Assembly (NCBI GenBank): GCA_041484095.1
Contig: JBGPGW010000072.1
Coordinates: 1 to 13,066 of the forward strand
Direction of reading: 5' to 3'
Source: JBGPGW01 sp041484095
GTDB taxonomy: Bacteria; Pseudomonadota; Alphaproteobacteria; CADEGL01
DNA length: 13,066 bases
The translations under genes were made by a program, and so were the position numbers. Shown here one piece after another: positions 6,586 to 13,066 of this stretch; within the stretch, counting starts at the first letter, position 1, and every line of letters starts with the position of its first letter. Under the pieces are notes generated by a model. It searched no databases, was not told the origin of the DNA, and saw nothing but the letters and a program-made list of their open reading frames with translations.

Positions 6586-7500
6586 ATGACCAACGCGCTG
6601 CTTTATGCGGCCACGGTGCTCATTTGGGGCTCGACCTGGTTCGCGGTCAGGTTACAGCTCGGCGTCGTTCCGCCTGAGCTGTCGGTCGCCTACCGGTTCA
6701 TTCTCGCGGGTGCGATTCTGCTGGTCTATTGCGTGCTGCGCGGCCGTCCCGTCCGGCTCGGCTGGCGCGCGCATGGCGTCATCGCGCTGCAGGGCCTTTG
6801 TCTCTTCTGCATCAATTACGTTCTCTTCTATAACGCGAATGCCTACCTGCCGAGCGGTCTGCTTGCGGTCGCATTCTCGATTCTTCTCTGGTTCAACGTG
6901 CTCAACGGCGCGTGGTTTCTCGGCACGCCCATTCGGGCCCGTGTCGTCTCGGGCGGGGTGGTCGGTTTTCTCGGCATGTGCCTGTTGTTTTGGCCGGAAG
7001 TGCGCGATTTCGATCTCGAGTCCGGCGGTCTTCGAGGGCTCCTGCTGGCGATCATCGCGACCGTTTTCGTGTCCTTCGGGAATATTCTGTCGAGCCGCAA
7101 TCAGCGCGCGGGCCTGTCGGTCCTCGCCTCGAACGCCTACGGCATGGCCTATGGCGGAATATTCACGCTGATCTATGCGCTTGCCATCGGCGTGCCAATC
7201 CTCTTCGATGCATCGCCTCGCTACGTCGCCTCCTTCGCCTACCTCGTCGTCTTCGGCTCGATCATCGCCTTCGGCACGTATCTGACCTTGCTCGGCCGGA
7301 TCGGCGCCGATCGGGCGGCCTACGCCATGGTGTTGTTTCCCGTCATCGCGCTCGTGATCTCGACGATCTTCGAGGGGTATGTCTGGACGCCCGCGGGCCT
7401 TGCCGGAATCGCCCTCATTCTTTGCGGCAATCTCCTGGTGTTGCGGCGCGCCGCGCCGCCCTCGGTCGTGGCGCGAAAGGCGGATGTCGCCGCGCATTGA
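6586..7500 (+). CDS. EamA/DMT-family membrane transporter
   Basis: Second drug/metabolite transporter of the window, 304 residues, with about ten hydrophobic segments. The protein opens directly in helix 1, MTNALLYAATVLIWGSTWFA, with the WGSTW-type motif characteristic of EamA proteins. The second repeat begins near GLLLAIIATVFVSFGNILSS and ends in a helix containing GLAGIALILCGNLLVL followed by a short basic cytoplasmic tail. It is not obviously a recent copy of the first transporter, because the helix sequences differ. The start at 6586 gives the family N terminus; a GTG 66 nt upstream would add a non-hydrophobic 22-residue leader and is rejected. Only weak ribosome-binding sequence (GAGCGA, 6574-6579) is visible. 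The tandem DinB-type genes follow after 53 nt on the same strand, so readthrough is likely. The substrate is unknown. Confidence 0.88.
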   Translation: MTNALLYAATVLIWGSTWFAVRLQLGVVPPELSVAYRFILAGAILLVYCVLRGRPVRLGWRAHGVIALQGLCLFCINYVLFYNANAYLPSGLLAVAFSILLWFNVLNGAWFLGTPIRARVVSGGVVGFLGMCLLFWPEVRDFDLESGGLRGLLLAIIATVFVSFGNILSSRNQRAGLSVLASNAYGMAYGGIFTLIYALAIGVPILFDASPRYVASFAYLVVFGSIIAFGTYLTLLGRIGADRAAYAMVLFPVIALVISTIFEGYVWTPAGLAGIALILCGNLLVLRRAAPPSVVARKADVAAH

Positions 7501-7553
7501 CCACTGGCCATCTGCCCGTCCATGCTTCCCGATCGTCACGGGGAGGTGCCGCG

Positions 7554-8063
7554 ATGTCCGTCGCATTGTTCCAGACCCTGGGCCACTTCAACGCCTGGGT
7601 CAACGAGCGTCTCTACGAGTCGTGCTCCGAGCTTCCCAAGGACGACTACACGCGCGAGCGCAAGGCGTTCTTCGGATCGATTCATAAAACGCTCAACCAC
7701 ATCCTCGTCGTCGATCAGCTTTGGCGCGGACGGATTGAGGGCTGGAAGCCGTCGATCAAGAGCCTGGCTGATGTTCCCTGCGAGAATTTCGCGGATCTTC
7801 GCGCGGCCCGCGAGACCGAGGATGTCGCGCTCGTGAAGCTCGTCAGCGGACTTGACGCCGGGCGCCTCGAAACCGCGGTAGGCTACCGCTTTCTCGACGG
7901 CACGCCCGCCGAGGCGCCGCTCGATCTCCTGCTGATCACGCTGTTCAATCACCAGACCCATCACCGCGGCCAGGTCCATGTCATGCTGACGCAATCCGGC
8001 ATCACGCCGCCGCCGCTCGATATCCTCGATTTTCACATGGATCCGGCCCGCCAAGAGACCTGA
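7554..8063 (+). CDS. DinB/YfiT-family metal-binding protein (copy 1)
   Basis: A 169-residue four-helix-bundle protein of the DinB/YfiT superfamily (named after Bacillus DinB and unrelated to DNA polymerase IV). The expected metal-binding histidines are present: H49 in HKTLNH, and H133 and H137 in NHQTHHRGQ. Some members of the superfamily are thiol-dependent transferases or hydrolases; most, including this subgroup, have no proven reaction. GGGAGG at 7541-7546 sits 7 nt before the ATG, and the preceding in-frame open sequence belongs to another gene's region. A paralog follows after 13 nt. The two align without gaps over about 160 residues; in residues 12-63, 27 of 52 positions are identical by my count. 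Cytoplasmic. The function is unknown beyond the fold and the probable divalent metal. Confidence 0.88.
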   Translation: MSVALFQTLGHFNAWVNERLYESCSELPKDDYTRERKAFFGSIHKTLNHILVVDQLWRGRIEGWKPSIKSLADVPCENFADLRAARETEDVALVKLVSGLDAGRLETAVGYRFLDGTPAEAPLDLLLITLFNHQTHHRGQVHVMLTQSGITPPPLDILDFHMDPARQET

Positions 8064-8076
8064 GGGAAATGCCGCC

Positions 8077-8589
8077 ATGATGCTCGATCACGTTCGCGAC
8101 TTCGCGCGTTACAACAGCTGGGTCAACCGCCGCCTTTATGCCGCATGCGCGCAATTGTCCGACGAAGACTACCGAAAGGACCGGAAGGCCTTTTTCCATT
8201 CGATCCACAACACGCTCAACCACCTCCTCATCGGCGACCGCATTTGGCTTGCGCGCCTGGCCAAGACGGACCACGGGGTCAAGCGGCTGGATGAAATTCT
8301 CTATGACGACTTCGCGGCGCTGCGAAGCGCGCGCGAAGCGGAAGACGAGCGTCTCGAGCGCTATGTCGACGGTCTCGACGGCGCGCAGCTGGCGTCCATC
8401 CTCAGCTACACGACGATGGCGGGACCGGTGGGGGCGCTGCCGGTCGCCACGATCCTTTCGCACCTCTTCAACCACCAGACCCATCATCGCGGCCAGGTGC
8501 ATGCCATGCTGACGCAAACGAACGTGCCGGCGCCGCCGCTCGACCTGTTGTATTACGCGATAGAAAAAGCGGGGCAGGGCCGGAACTGA
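8077..8589 (+). CDS. DinB/YfiT-family metal-binding protein (copy 2)
   Basis: A 170-residue paralog of the preceding gene, with the same histidines at identical positions (H49, H133, H137) and the same end of the bundle, HHRGQVHAMLTQ. The active-site helix is almost identical at DNA level in both copies (around 7949 and 8472), while the middle region (residues 64-125) has diverged, as expected if substrate recognition changed. The GAGGG ribosome site overlaps the upstream copy's TGA stop (8061-8063), so translation of the pair is probably coupled. The stop lies 6 nt from the stop of the convergent oxidoreductase gene. The products could form a heterodimer or act on related substrates; this is inference from tandem arrangement only. 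Confidence 0.88.
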   Translation: MMLDHVRDFARYNSWVNRRLYAACAQLSDEDYRKDRKAFFHSIHNTLNHLLIGDRIWLARLAKTDHGVKRLDEILYDDFAALRSAREAEDERLERYVDGLDGAQLASILSYTTMAGPVGALPVATILSHLFNHQTHHRGQVHAMLTQTNVPAPPLDLLYYAIEKAGQGRN

Positions 8590-8595
8590 CCGGCT
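8578..8595. terminator. Small hairpin at the convergent DinB/oxidoreductase junction
   Basis: GCCGG (8579-8583) pairs with CCGGC (8590-8594), with the DinB stop codon in the 6-nt loop. On the minus strand a run of five T follows about ten nt later, inside the DinB coding end. It may act as a shared weak terminator, but the stem is short. Confidence 0.3.
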
Positions 8596-9582
8596 CTAGG
8601 CGCGTCCGGTGGTGAGCACGACCTTTCCGGTAATCCGCCGCTCCTGCATGGCGATCATCGCGGGCCCGACCTCGGCCAGGTCGAGGCGTTCCGAGATGTG
8701 CGGCTTGAGGCGTCCCTCGGCATACCAGGCAAGAAGCTCGTCGAAGGATTTGCGCATGACAGCGGGGCCGTGTTTGCGATAAGCGCCCCAGAAGAAGCCC
8801 ATGACCGAGCAATTCTTCACGAGGAGGATATTCGCCGGCGCCTGGGGTATCCGGCCGCTCGCAAAACCCACGACGAGCAGCCGCCCCTCCCAGGCCAACA
8901 GGCGGACGGAGGCATCGAACAGATCGCCGCCCACGGGATCGTAGATCACATCGGCGCCGCGCCCGCCGGTGATGGCGCGCATGCGCTCGCGCAAATCATC
9001 GGTCGACGTGTCAATGAGATGGACAGCGCCGTAGGAGCGGGCGAGTTCCAGCTTCGATGCGCTGCTGGCCGTCGCGATCACGGTGGCGCCCATGAGCGTT
9101 CCGATTTCGACCGCCGTAAGGCCCACCCCGCCGGCGGCGCCATGAACGAGCAGCGTCTCCCCTTGCTTGAGCCCCGCGCGATGCTTCAAGCCGACATGCG
9201 ATGTGCCGTAGGCGACGCTGAATCCAGCCGCGGTCGCGAAGTCCATCGAAGCGGGGATCGGCCAGGCTTCGTTTTCTTCCGTCACGGCCTCTTCGGCAAA
9301 GGCGCCCTGGTTGAACGTCGCCATCACGCGGTCGCCGACCTTGACGCGCTTCACCGCTGACCCGGTCTCGATCACCACGCCCGCGCCTTCGAGACCGGGA
9401 ATGAAGGGGAGTTCGGGCTTTTCCTGATACTTGCCCGCGACGATCAGCGTATCCGCAAAATTGATGCCGGCGGCGTGGACCGCGATGCGGACGGACGTCG
9501 GACCGCGCAAAGCCGGTTGCGGGACATCGCCGATCGTCAAGGCGGATGGGCCGCTTAATTCTCGGCACAGCACTGCGCGCAT
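8596..9582 (-). CDS. NADPH:quinone oxidoreductase-type zinc-less MDR protein
   Basis: Cytoplasmic medium-chain dehydrogenase/reductase of the quinone-reductase (QOR) branch, 328 residues. The N-terminal GroES-like domain runs MRAVLCREL to GVVIETG. The Rossmann domain carries the nucleotide-binding stretch LLVHGAAGGVGLTAVEIG around residues 144-161, and the C terminus ends GKVVLTTGRA as in the family. The structural and catalytic zinc ligands of alcohol dehydrogenases are absent, so it is expected to reduce quinones or enones with NADPH. GGGAG (9594-9590 on the minus strand) is 7 nt before the ATG at 9582 and 4 nt before the one at 9585, so I chose 9582. The frame stays open far upstream, but that overlaps the asparaginase and reads as low-complexity. 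It lies 13 nt after the asparaginase stop and is probably cotranscribed with it. The substrate is unknown. Confidence 0.9.
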   Translation of the reverse strand: MRAVLCRELSGPSALTIGDVPQPALRGPTSVRIAVHAAGINFADTLIVAGKYQEKPELPFIPGLEGAGVVIETGSAVKRVKVGDRVMATFNQGAFAEEAVTEENEAWPIPASMDFATAAGFSVAYGTSHVGLKHRAGLKQGETLLVHGAAGGVGLTAVEIGTLMGATVIATASSASKLELARSYGAVHLIDTSTDDLRERMRAITGGRGADVIYDPVGGDLFDASVRLLAWEGRLLVVGFASGRIPQAPANILLVKNCSVMGFFWGAYRKHGPAVMRKSFDELLAWYAEGRLKPHISERLDLAEVGPAMIAMQERRITGKVVLTTGRA

Positions 9583-9595
9583 CATTCGTCTCCCG

Positions 9596-10618
9596 TCAAC
9601 TAAGCCACTGGGCGGCTGGCCGCACGACGCCGACGGCGACGCCGGCCCAATTGCGCAGCTCGCGCGCGGCATAACGCCGGAGAACAGGCTCGACCGGCGG
9701 CGACAGAGCCGCGAACCGTTTGAGAAGGGTGGCCAGTGCACATTCGGATGCGCGCGTGGCGCCGTCATCGATCTTGAGCGCGATGCCGAGACCTTCGTTC
9801 GGCAATGCGGCGGCAAATACCCCCTCGGCCCCGGTCTTGACCAGGATCGCTTCGCCCGCGGCCGCCATCACCTCGGTGCAGAAGCGGCCGCGGCCGGCGA
9901 CCATCATGGGATGCGCCGCCATGGCGCGCCGAATTCGCCCGATTGCCTCCGCACGCCCATCGCTCGGCGCCTGCGGCCGCGCAAACCGCGCCATGGCGCG
10001 CGCCAAGGCGGCGATCGGCAGGCCCAAGGTCGGAACGCCGCACCCGTCGATCGCGAGGGCTGCGCTCGACAGGTCAATTGACGCCAAGTCGGACATGATC
10101 GCGCGGGTCGCGAGCTGAACGGGGTGGTCCGGCCGCGTGTAGCCTTGTGTCGGAACCCCCATGTGTCGCGCGGCCGTCAACATGCCGGTGTGTTTGCCGG
10201 AGCAGTTGTTGTGCGCGCGGTCGGGCTCTGCGCCGGAGCGCAGCAGCGCAGCTTGGGCTTCGATGTCGAAGGGCGCATGGGGGCCGCATTCGAGCGCGTC
10301 CGTCGTCAAGTCGAGGCGCGCGAGCCAGGCGCGGACAGCCGCGACATGAACGGGTTCACCATTATGCGAGGCGCAGGCCAAGGCGATTTCCGCGTCGCTG
10401 ACCCCGAATTCGTCGGCCGCCCCCGACTCGACGAGAGCCAGGGCTTGGAGCGGCTTCACCGCCGAGCGCGGAAAGACCGGCTGTGCGATCGCGCCCCACG
10501 CGGCGACGGTCCTCCCCTCGCTGTCCACGACGGCGGCCGTGCCGCGATGGCGCGACTCGATTTCGTCGCCGCGAAGCACTTCGACGAGAACAGGATTGAT
10601 ATCGGTGGCGCGGGTCAT
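9596..10618 (-). CDS. L-asparaginase of the Rhizobium type (PF06089, ReAV-like)
   Basis: Probable cytoplasmic L-asparaginase converting asparagine to aspartate and ammonia, of the family represented by Rhizobium etli AnsA/ReAV, unrelated in fold to E. coli AnsA/AnsB. The 340 residues show the family landmarks: FPRSAVKPLQAL with S52 and K55, CASHNGE at 82-88, NNCSGKH at 137-143 with C139 and K142, DGCGVP at 191-196 with D191 and C193, and C247. These match the serine-lysine pairs and the metal-binding cysteines described for ReAV. The ATG at 10618 gives the usual N terminus (MTRATDINPVLVEVLRG). A TTG at 10642 would extend it, but it has an ill-spaced ribosome site. No good Shine-Dalgarno precedes 10618. 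It heads a two-gene minus-strand operon with the quinone-reductase-like gene and diverges from the RNA methyltransferase gene. Confidence 0.9.
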   Translation of the reverse strand: MTRATDINPVLVEVLRGDEIESRHRGTAAVVDSEGRTVAAWGAIAQPVFPRSAVKPLQALALVESGAADEFGVSDAEIALACASHNGEPVHVAAVRAWLARLDLTTDALECGPHAPFDIEAQAALLRSGAEPDRAHNNCSGKHTGMLTAARHMGVPTQGYTRPDHPVQLATRAIMSDLASIDLSSAALAIDGCGVPTLGLPIAALARAMARFARPQAPSDGRAEAIGRIRRAMAAHPMMVAGRGRFCTEVMAAAGEAILVKTGAEGVFAAALPNEGLGIALKIDDGATRASECALATLLKRFAALSPPVEPVLRRYAARELRNWAGVAVGVVRPAAQWLS

Positions 10619-10685
10619 GGGATTGCTTGGGAGCGTGGGCAAAACACCTTGCCTTGGCCGATAGGGGTATGCAAGGTTCCGGACG

Positions 10686-11261
10686 ATGCGCGGCTATTTC
10701 GGCATCGGCGTCGAAGGCATTTCGAAGCAAATGAATATGGGCAGTCTGATGAGGACCGCCCACGCCTTCGGCGCGAGCTTTCTGTTCACCATCGGCGCCA
10801 ATTACGAACCGGGCGAAGCGGGCCGGTCGGATACGTCCGACGCGCCGCAGAACGTGCCGCTTTATGCCTTCGATGCAGTCGAGGATTTGCGCCTGCCCGA
10901 GGGTTGCGAGCTCGTCGGGGTGGAGCTTCTCGACGGAGCCGCCGACCTGCCGAGCTTCCGCCATCCGCACCGGGCGGCCTATGTGCTGGGGCCCGAGCGG
11001 GGCAGTCTGTCGCCCGCGCTCGTCGCCTATTGCAGCCACGTCGTCAAGATTCCGACGAAATTTGCCATCAACCTGGCTCTCGCGGGCGCATTGGTCATGT
11101 ACGACCGCCTGATTTCCACCGGCCGGTTCGCCGCGCGGCCGGTGGCACCGGGCGGGCCGCTCGAGCCGGTGCCGGCCCATCTCTTCGGCCCGCCGCTCAT
11201 TCGACGCCGCCCCGCCAATCCCCGCGCGGCCAGGCACAAAGGAGGAACAGGTACCGAATGA
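10686..11261 (+). CDS. SpoU/TrmH-family RNA 2'-O-methyltransferase
   Basis: A SPOUT-class methyltransferase using S-adenosylmethionine to methylate a ribose 2'-OH in tRNA or rRNA, 191 residues, cytoplasmic. All three SpoU motifs are present. Motif 1 is NMGSLMRTA (17-25) with the catalytic arginine R23 and N17. Motif 2 is YVLGPERGSLSP (99-110). Motif 3 is VKIPTKFAINLALAGALVMY (120-139) with N129, which forms the knotted cofactor site. There is no N-terminal substrate-binding domain, so it is a compact TrmL-like or TrmH-like stand-alone catalytic domain with a basic, proline-rich tail. AAGG at 10673-10676 lies 9 nt before the ATG. The last codons overlap the next gene's start (ATGA). The target nucleotide cannot be assigned; motif 3 reads FAINLALA rather than the common SLNVS. 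Confidence 0.88.
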   Translation: MRGYFGIGVEGISKQMNMGSLMRTAHAFGASFLFTIGANYEPGEAGRSDTSDAPQNVPLYAFDAVEDLRLPEGCELVGVELLDGAADLPSFRHPHRAAYVLGPERGSLSPALVAYCSHVVKIPTKFAINLALAGALVMYDRLISTGRFAARPVAPGGPLEPVPAHLFGPPLIRRRPANPRAARHKGGTGTE

Positions 11262-11824
11262 CATGCCGCCTCGCAATGACGTTGATCGCGTCGTCCCTGT
11301 TGATTGCCGCGTCTGCGGTCCACGCCCAGACCAAGCCGGCCGCGGCGCCGACGAAGAAACCGGCGGCGGAGAAGCCGCAGGACAAGCACGAAGGCCGCTT
11401 CGGCGAGTGGGATGCGGTCACCACCACGGAGGGCAAGGCCAAGGTCTGCTACATGCTGAGCCGCCCCAAGAAATCCGAAGGCGACGCGCCCAAGCGCCAG
11501 AAGGTCTATGTGCTCGTGATGCACCGTCCGGCCGCAAACAGCGCCGGCGTCGTCAGCATCAACGGCGGATTTGACTACAAGGACGGCAGCGAGGCGCTCG
11601 TCGAGATCGGCGCGGAAAAATTCCAGTTCTACACGAGCCCGAAAACGCCGGACACGGCATGGGCCCTCGATGACGGCAAGGTCCTTCAGGCCATGTTCAA
11701 GGCAAAGTCGATGGTGGTGCGGAGCACGCCGGCCAAGGGTGCGGCCGTCACGGACAGCTACTCACTCGACGGGGCCCAGAAGGCCTATCACGAGATGAGC
11801 AAGGCCTGCGGGGTGAAGCCCTAG
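11258..11824 (+). CDS. Exported IalB-family (invasion-associated locus B) protein
   Basis: A 188-residue secreted or periplasmic protein. Residues 1-23 form a Sec signal peptide with a hydrophobic core LAMTLIASSLLIAASA and an AXA-type cleavage site VHA|Q. A flexible lysine/proline/alanine-rich linker follows (about 25-45), then an IalB-like beta domain beginning FGEWDAV, with C64 in KVCYML and a late C184 in SKACGVKP that could form a disulfide. IalB proteins are named for Bartonella invasion locus B, but in free-living alphaproteobacteria their role is unknown. The start at 11258 overlaps the methyltransferase TGA by four bases (ATGA); a strong GGAGGA at 11241-11246 is 11 nt away. Translation is therefore likely coupled. 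Upstream in-frame open sequence lies across the antisense asparaginase and was ignored. Domain assignment is fairly confident, the role open. Confidence 0.8.
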   Translation: MTCRLAMTLIASSLLIAASAVHAQTKPAAAPTKKPAAEKPQDKHEGRFGEWDAVTTTEGKAKVCYMLSRPKKSEGDAPKRQKVYVLVMHRPAANSAGVVSINGGFDYKDGSEALVEIGAEKFQFYTSPKTPDTAWALDDGKVLQAMFKAKSMVVRSTPAKGAAVTDSYSLDGAQKAYHEMSKACGVKP

Positions 11825-11868
11825 GCCGCCAATCCGCCGGCGGGGTTTGTCGGCGGCGTCTGGCGGCC
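11824..11868 (+). terminator. GC-rich hairpin between the IalB gene and rlmN
   Basis: GGCCGCCA (11824-11831) pairs perfectly with TGGCGGCC (11861-11868), and inside it CCGCCG (11834-11839) pairs with CGGCGG (11851-11856) around an 11-nt loop. The stem starts on the last base of the IalB stop codon and ends 13 nt before the rlmN ATG. The tail is CTATATCTTTCC, not a clean T run, so it may slow or end the upstream transcript, or simply protect its 3' end. Confidence 0.5.
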
Positions 11869-11875
11869 CTATATC
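11847..11875 (+). promoter_or_regulatory. Candidate leaderless promoter for rlmN
   Basis: TTGTCG (11847-11852) and TATATC (11870-11875) are spaced exactly 17 bp and each match the sigma-70 consensus at four of six positions. The expected start point, 6 nt below the -10 box, is position 11882, which is the A of the rlmN ATG. The absence of any Shine-Dalgarno sequence before that ATG fits a leaderless mRNA. The -35 box lies in the hairpin loop region. Confidence 0.42.
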
Positions 11876-11881
11876 TTTCCT

Positions 11882-13003
11882 ATGCCCGCCGCACTGCCCA
11901 CCGAAGACGGCCGCAGGAACCTGATCGGCCTCGACCGCAGGGAGATCGCCTCCGCGCTGTCCGAGTTCGATGCGCCCCCCTTCCGCGCGCGCCAGCTTTG
12001 GCACTGGCTCTACGTCCAGGGGGAGACGGATTTCACCCGCATGACGACATTGGCGAAGTCGTTCAGGACGCAGCTGGCCGAACGGTTTCGCGTCACCCGG
12101 CCGGCGATCGCCCATCACCAGCAATCCTCCGACGGCACGCAGAAATGGCTGTTGTCCCTCGCCGATTCGAGCCAGGTCGAGAGCGTGCACATCCCGGAAG
12201 AAGACCGCGGTACGCTCTGCGTCTCCTCCCAGGTCGGCTGCACGCTGACCTGCCGGTTTTGCCACACGGGGACGCAGCGCCTCGTGCGCAACCTCGAGCC
12301 GGGGGAAATCGTCGGGCAGATCATGATGGCGCGCGATGCGCTGGGCGAATGGCCGGCGCCGGATGAGGGACGCCAGCTCACCAACATCGTCATGATGGGG
12401 ATGGGCGAACCTCTCTACAACTACGAGAACGTCGCGAAGGCGCTCAAGATCGCGATGGACCCCGAAGGCATCGCGATCTCGCGGCGGAAGATCACGCTCT
12501 CGACCGCGGGCGTCGTGCCCATGATCCCACGCGCAGGCGCGGAGCTGGGTGTGATGCTGGCCGTCTCGCTCCACGCCGTGCGCGACGAGTTGCGCGACCG
12601 CATCGTGCCCCTCAACAAGAAGTACCCGATCGCCGAATTGCTCGAGGCGTGCCGGGCATATCCGCCGTTGAAGAACGCGCGGCGCATCACCTTCGAGTAT
12701 GTCATGCTGAAGGGGGTGAACGATTCGCCGGCGGACGCGAAAGAGCTCGTGCGCCTCATCGCCGGTATCCCCGCGAAGGTCAATCTCATCCCCTTCAACG
12801 CCTGGCCCGGCGCGCCCTTCGAATGTTCGTCGGACGAGGCCATCGACCGCTTCGCCGATGTCGTGATGGCCGCGGGCTATCCCTCGCCCATCCGCACCCC
12901 GCGCGGGCGCGACATCCTGGCCGCCTGCGGGCAGCTCAAGAGCGCGAGCGAGAAGCTGAGGAAATCCGCGGAGATGCGGGAACGACCGACCTCGGCGCTT
13001 TGA
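11882..13003 (+). CDS. rlmN: 23S rRNA (adenine2503-C2)/tRNA (A37) methyltransferase RlmN
   Basis: Radical-SAM dual-specificity enzyme that methylates C2 of A2503 in 23S rRNA and, in E. coli, of A37 in certain tRNAs, supporting translational accuracy. The 373 residues fit the usual 350-400. The [4Fe-4S] cluster motif CxxxCxxC is C120-C124-C127 (CTLTCRFC). The two catalytic cysteines are C113 in LCVSSQ (E. coli C118) and C349 in LAACGQL (E. coli C355). GMGEPLYNYENV at 173-184 is the SAM-binding GxGEP segment. The N-terminal RNA-binding region includes FRARQLWHWLYVQG. FCHTGTQRLVRNL is the alphaproteobacterial variant. No Shine-Dalgarno is visible before the ATG; a promoter is spaced so that transcription starts on it. 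Neighbours are a second RNA methyltransferase and an IalB protein. Confidence 0.97.
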   Translation: MPAALPTEDGRRNLIGLDRREIASALSEFDAPPFRARQLWHWLYVQGETDFTRMTTLAKSFRTQLAERFRVTRPAIAHHQQSSDGTQKWLLSLADSSQVESVHIPEEDRGTLCVSSQVGCTLTCRFCHTGTQRLVRNLEPGEIVGQIMMARDALGEWPAPDEGRQLTNIVMMGMGEPLYNYENVAKALKIAMDPEGIAISRRKITLSTAGVVPMIPRAGAELGVMLAVSLHAVRDELRDRIVPLNKKYPIAELLEACRAYPPLKNARRITFEYVMLKGVNDSPADAKELVRLIAGIPAKVNLIPFNAWPGAPFECSSDEAIDRFADVVMAAGYPSPIRTPRGRDILAACGQLKSASEKLRKSAEMRERPTSAL

Positions 13004-13025
13004 GTGATCTTTACCATTCGAACTA

Positions 13026-13045
13026 AGTCTGCTGCGGTGCAGATT
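13026..13045 (+). terminator. Possible hairpin after rlmN
   Basis: TCTGC (13028-13032) pairs with GCAGA (13039-13043) around TGCGGT, extendable by a G-T and an A-T pair to 13026-13045. It lies 22 nt after the rlmN stop. The downstream tail is not a T run, so its role as a terminator is uncertain, and the window ends 21 nt later. Confidence 0.3.
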
Positions 13046-13066
13046 CTGGATCTATTTCACGCTACT

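Noticed and set aside
6912..7553. In-frame extension upstream of the first DinB-type protein, inside the EamA transporter
   Set aside because: It is an out-of-frame shadow of the transporter gene; a strong GGGAGG site and the family N terminus mark the start at 7554.
7554..8589. The DinB-type genes read as a SOS DNA polymerase or a toxin-antitoxin pair
   Set aside because: DinB here refers to the Bacillus metal-binding bundle family, not polymerase IV; two paralogs of equal size with the same active site do not fit a toxin-antitoxin module.
9583..9816. Upstream extension of the quinone-reductase-like protein
   Set aside because: It overlaps the asparaginase C-terminal coding region and is Ser/Arg/Pro-rich; the MRAVLC start with a spaced GGGAG is typical of the family.
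10619..10642. TTG start for the asparaginase, adding eight residues
   Set aside because: Its only ribosome-site-like sequence (AAGGTG) is 2 nt from the TTG, and the ATG at 10618 gives the normal N terminus. It is not excluded completely, because neither start has a good site.
10124..11257. In-frame extension of the IalB protein far upstream (open for about 380 codons)
   Set aside because: It runs across the antisense asparaginase and the out-of-frame methyltransferase; the signal peptide at the ATG at 11258 defines the real N terminus.
1..13066. CRISPR arrays, insertion sequences, tRNA genes, prophage or attachment sites
   Set aside because: I saw no regularly spaced direct repeats, transposase or integrase motifs, tRNA cloverleaf sequences or target-site duplications anywhere in the window.

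Overview
The window is about 13 kb of GC-rich, densely coded chromosome that looks alphaproteobacterial, most likely from a Hyphomicrobiales/Rhodospirillales-type relative. The grounds are the IalB-family exported protein next to rlmN, the RlmN variant with the motif FCHTGTQRLVRNL, the Rhizobium-type (PF06089) asparaginase, a small DUF1127 protein and a GcvA-like LysR regulator. No mobile element, integrase, CRISPR array, tRNA or rRNA gene was recognised. Everything here reads as ordinary metabolic and housekeeping chromosome, and I found no convincing undescribed multi-gene system.

Layout, left to right. A minus-strand EamA/DMT exporter (16-930) diverges from a plus-strand run: acetoacetyl-CoA synthetase (1045-3006), a class I PLP aminotransferase 21 nt further on (3028-4236), and a small glutathione S-transferase (4397-4999). 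The GST converges on a minus-strand LysR regulator (5052-5972), with a hairpin between them. The LysR gene is divergent from an 81-residue DUF1127 protein (6128-6373). Their intergenic region holds an unusual compound dyad (6062-6100), and the DUF1127 gene is followed by a strong hairpin (6398-6437).

Next on the plus strand come a second EamA/DMT transporter (6586-7500) and two tandem, clearly duplicated DinB/YfiT-type metal-binding helical-bundle proteins (7554-8063 and 8077-8589). These run tail-to-tail, with only 6 nt between stops, into a minus-strand pair: a PF06089 asparaginase (9596-10618) followed 13 nt later by a zinc-less NADPH:quinone-reductase-type MDR (8596-9582). Divergent from the asparaginase, the right end is an RNA-modification neighbourhood: a SpoU/TrmH RNA 2'-O-methyltransferase (10686-11261) whose stop overlaps the start of an exported IalB-family protein (11258-11824), then a GC-rich hairpin and rlmN (11882-13003). 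rlmN has no Shine-Dalgarno sequence but a well-spaced promoter that would start transcription at its ATG.

Functionally, the left half suggests small-acid, ketone-body or amino-acid catabolism (acetoacetate activation plus transamination) with detoxification and export functions. The right half combines asparagine hydrolysis, a redox enzyme and rRNA/tRNA methylation. The most interesting observations are regulatory: the symmetric dyad before DUF1127, the probable leaderless rlmN promoter overlapping a hairpin, and the ATGA coupling between an RNA methylase and a secreted protein.
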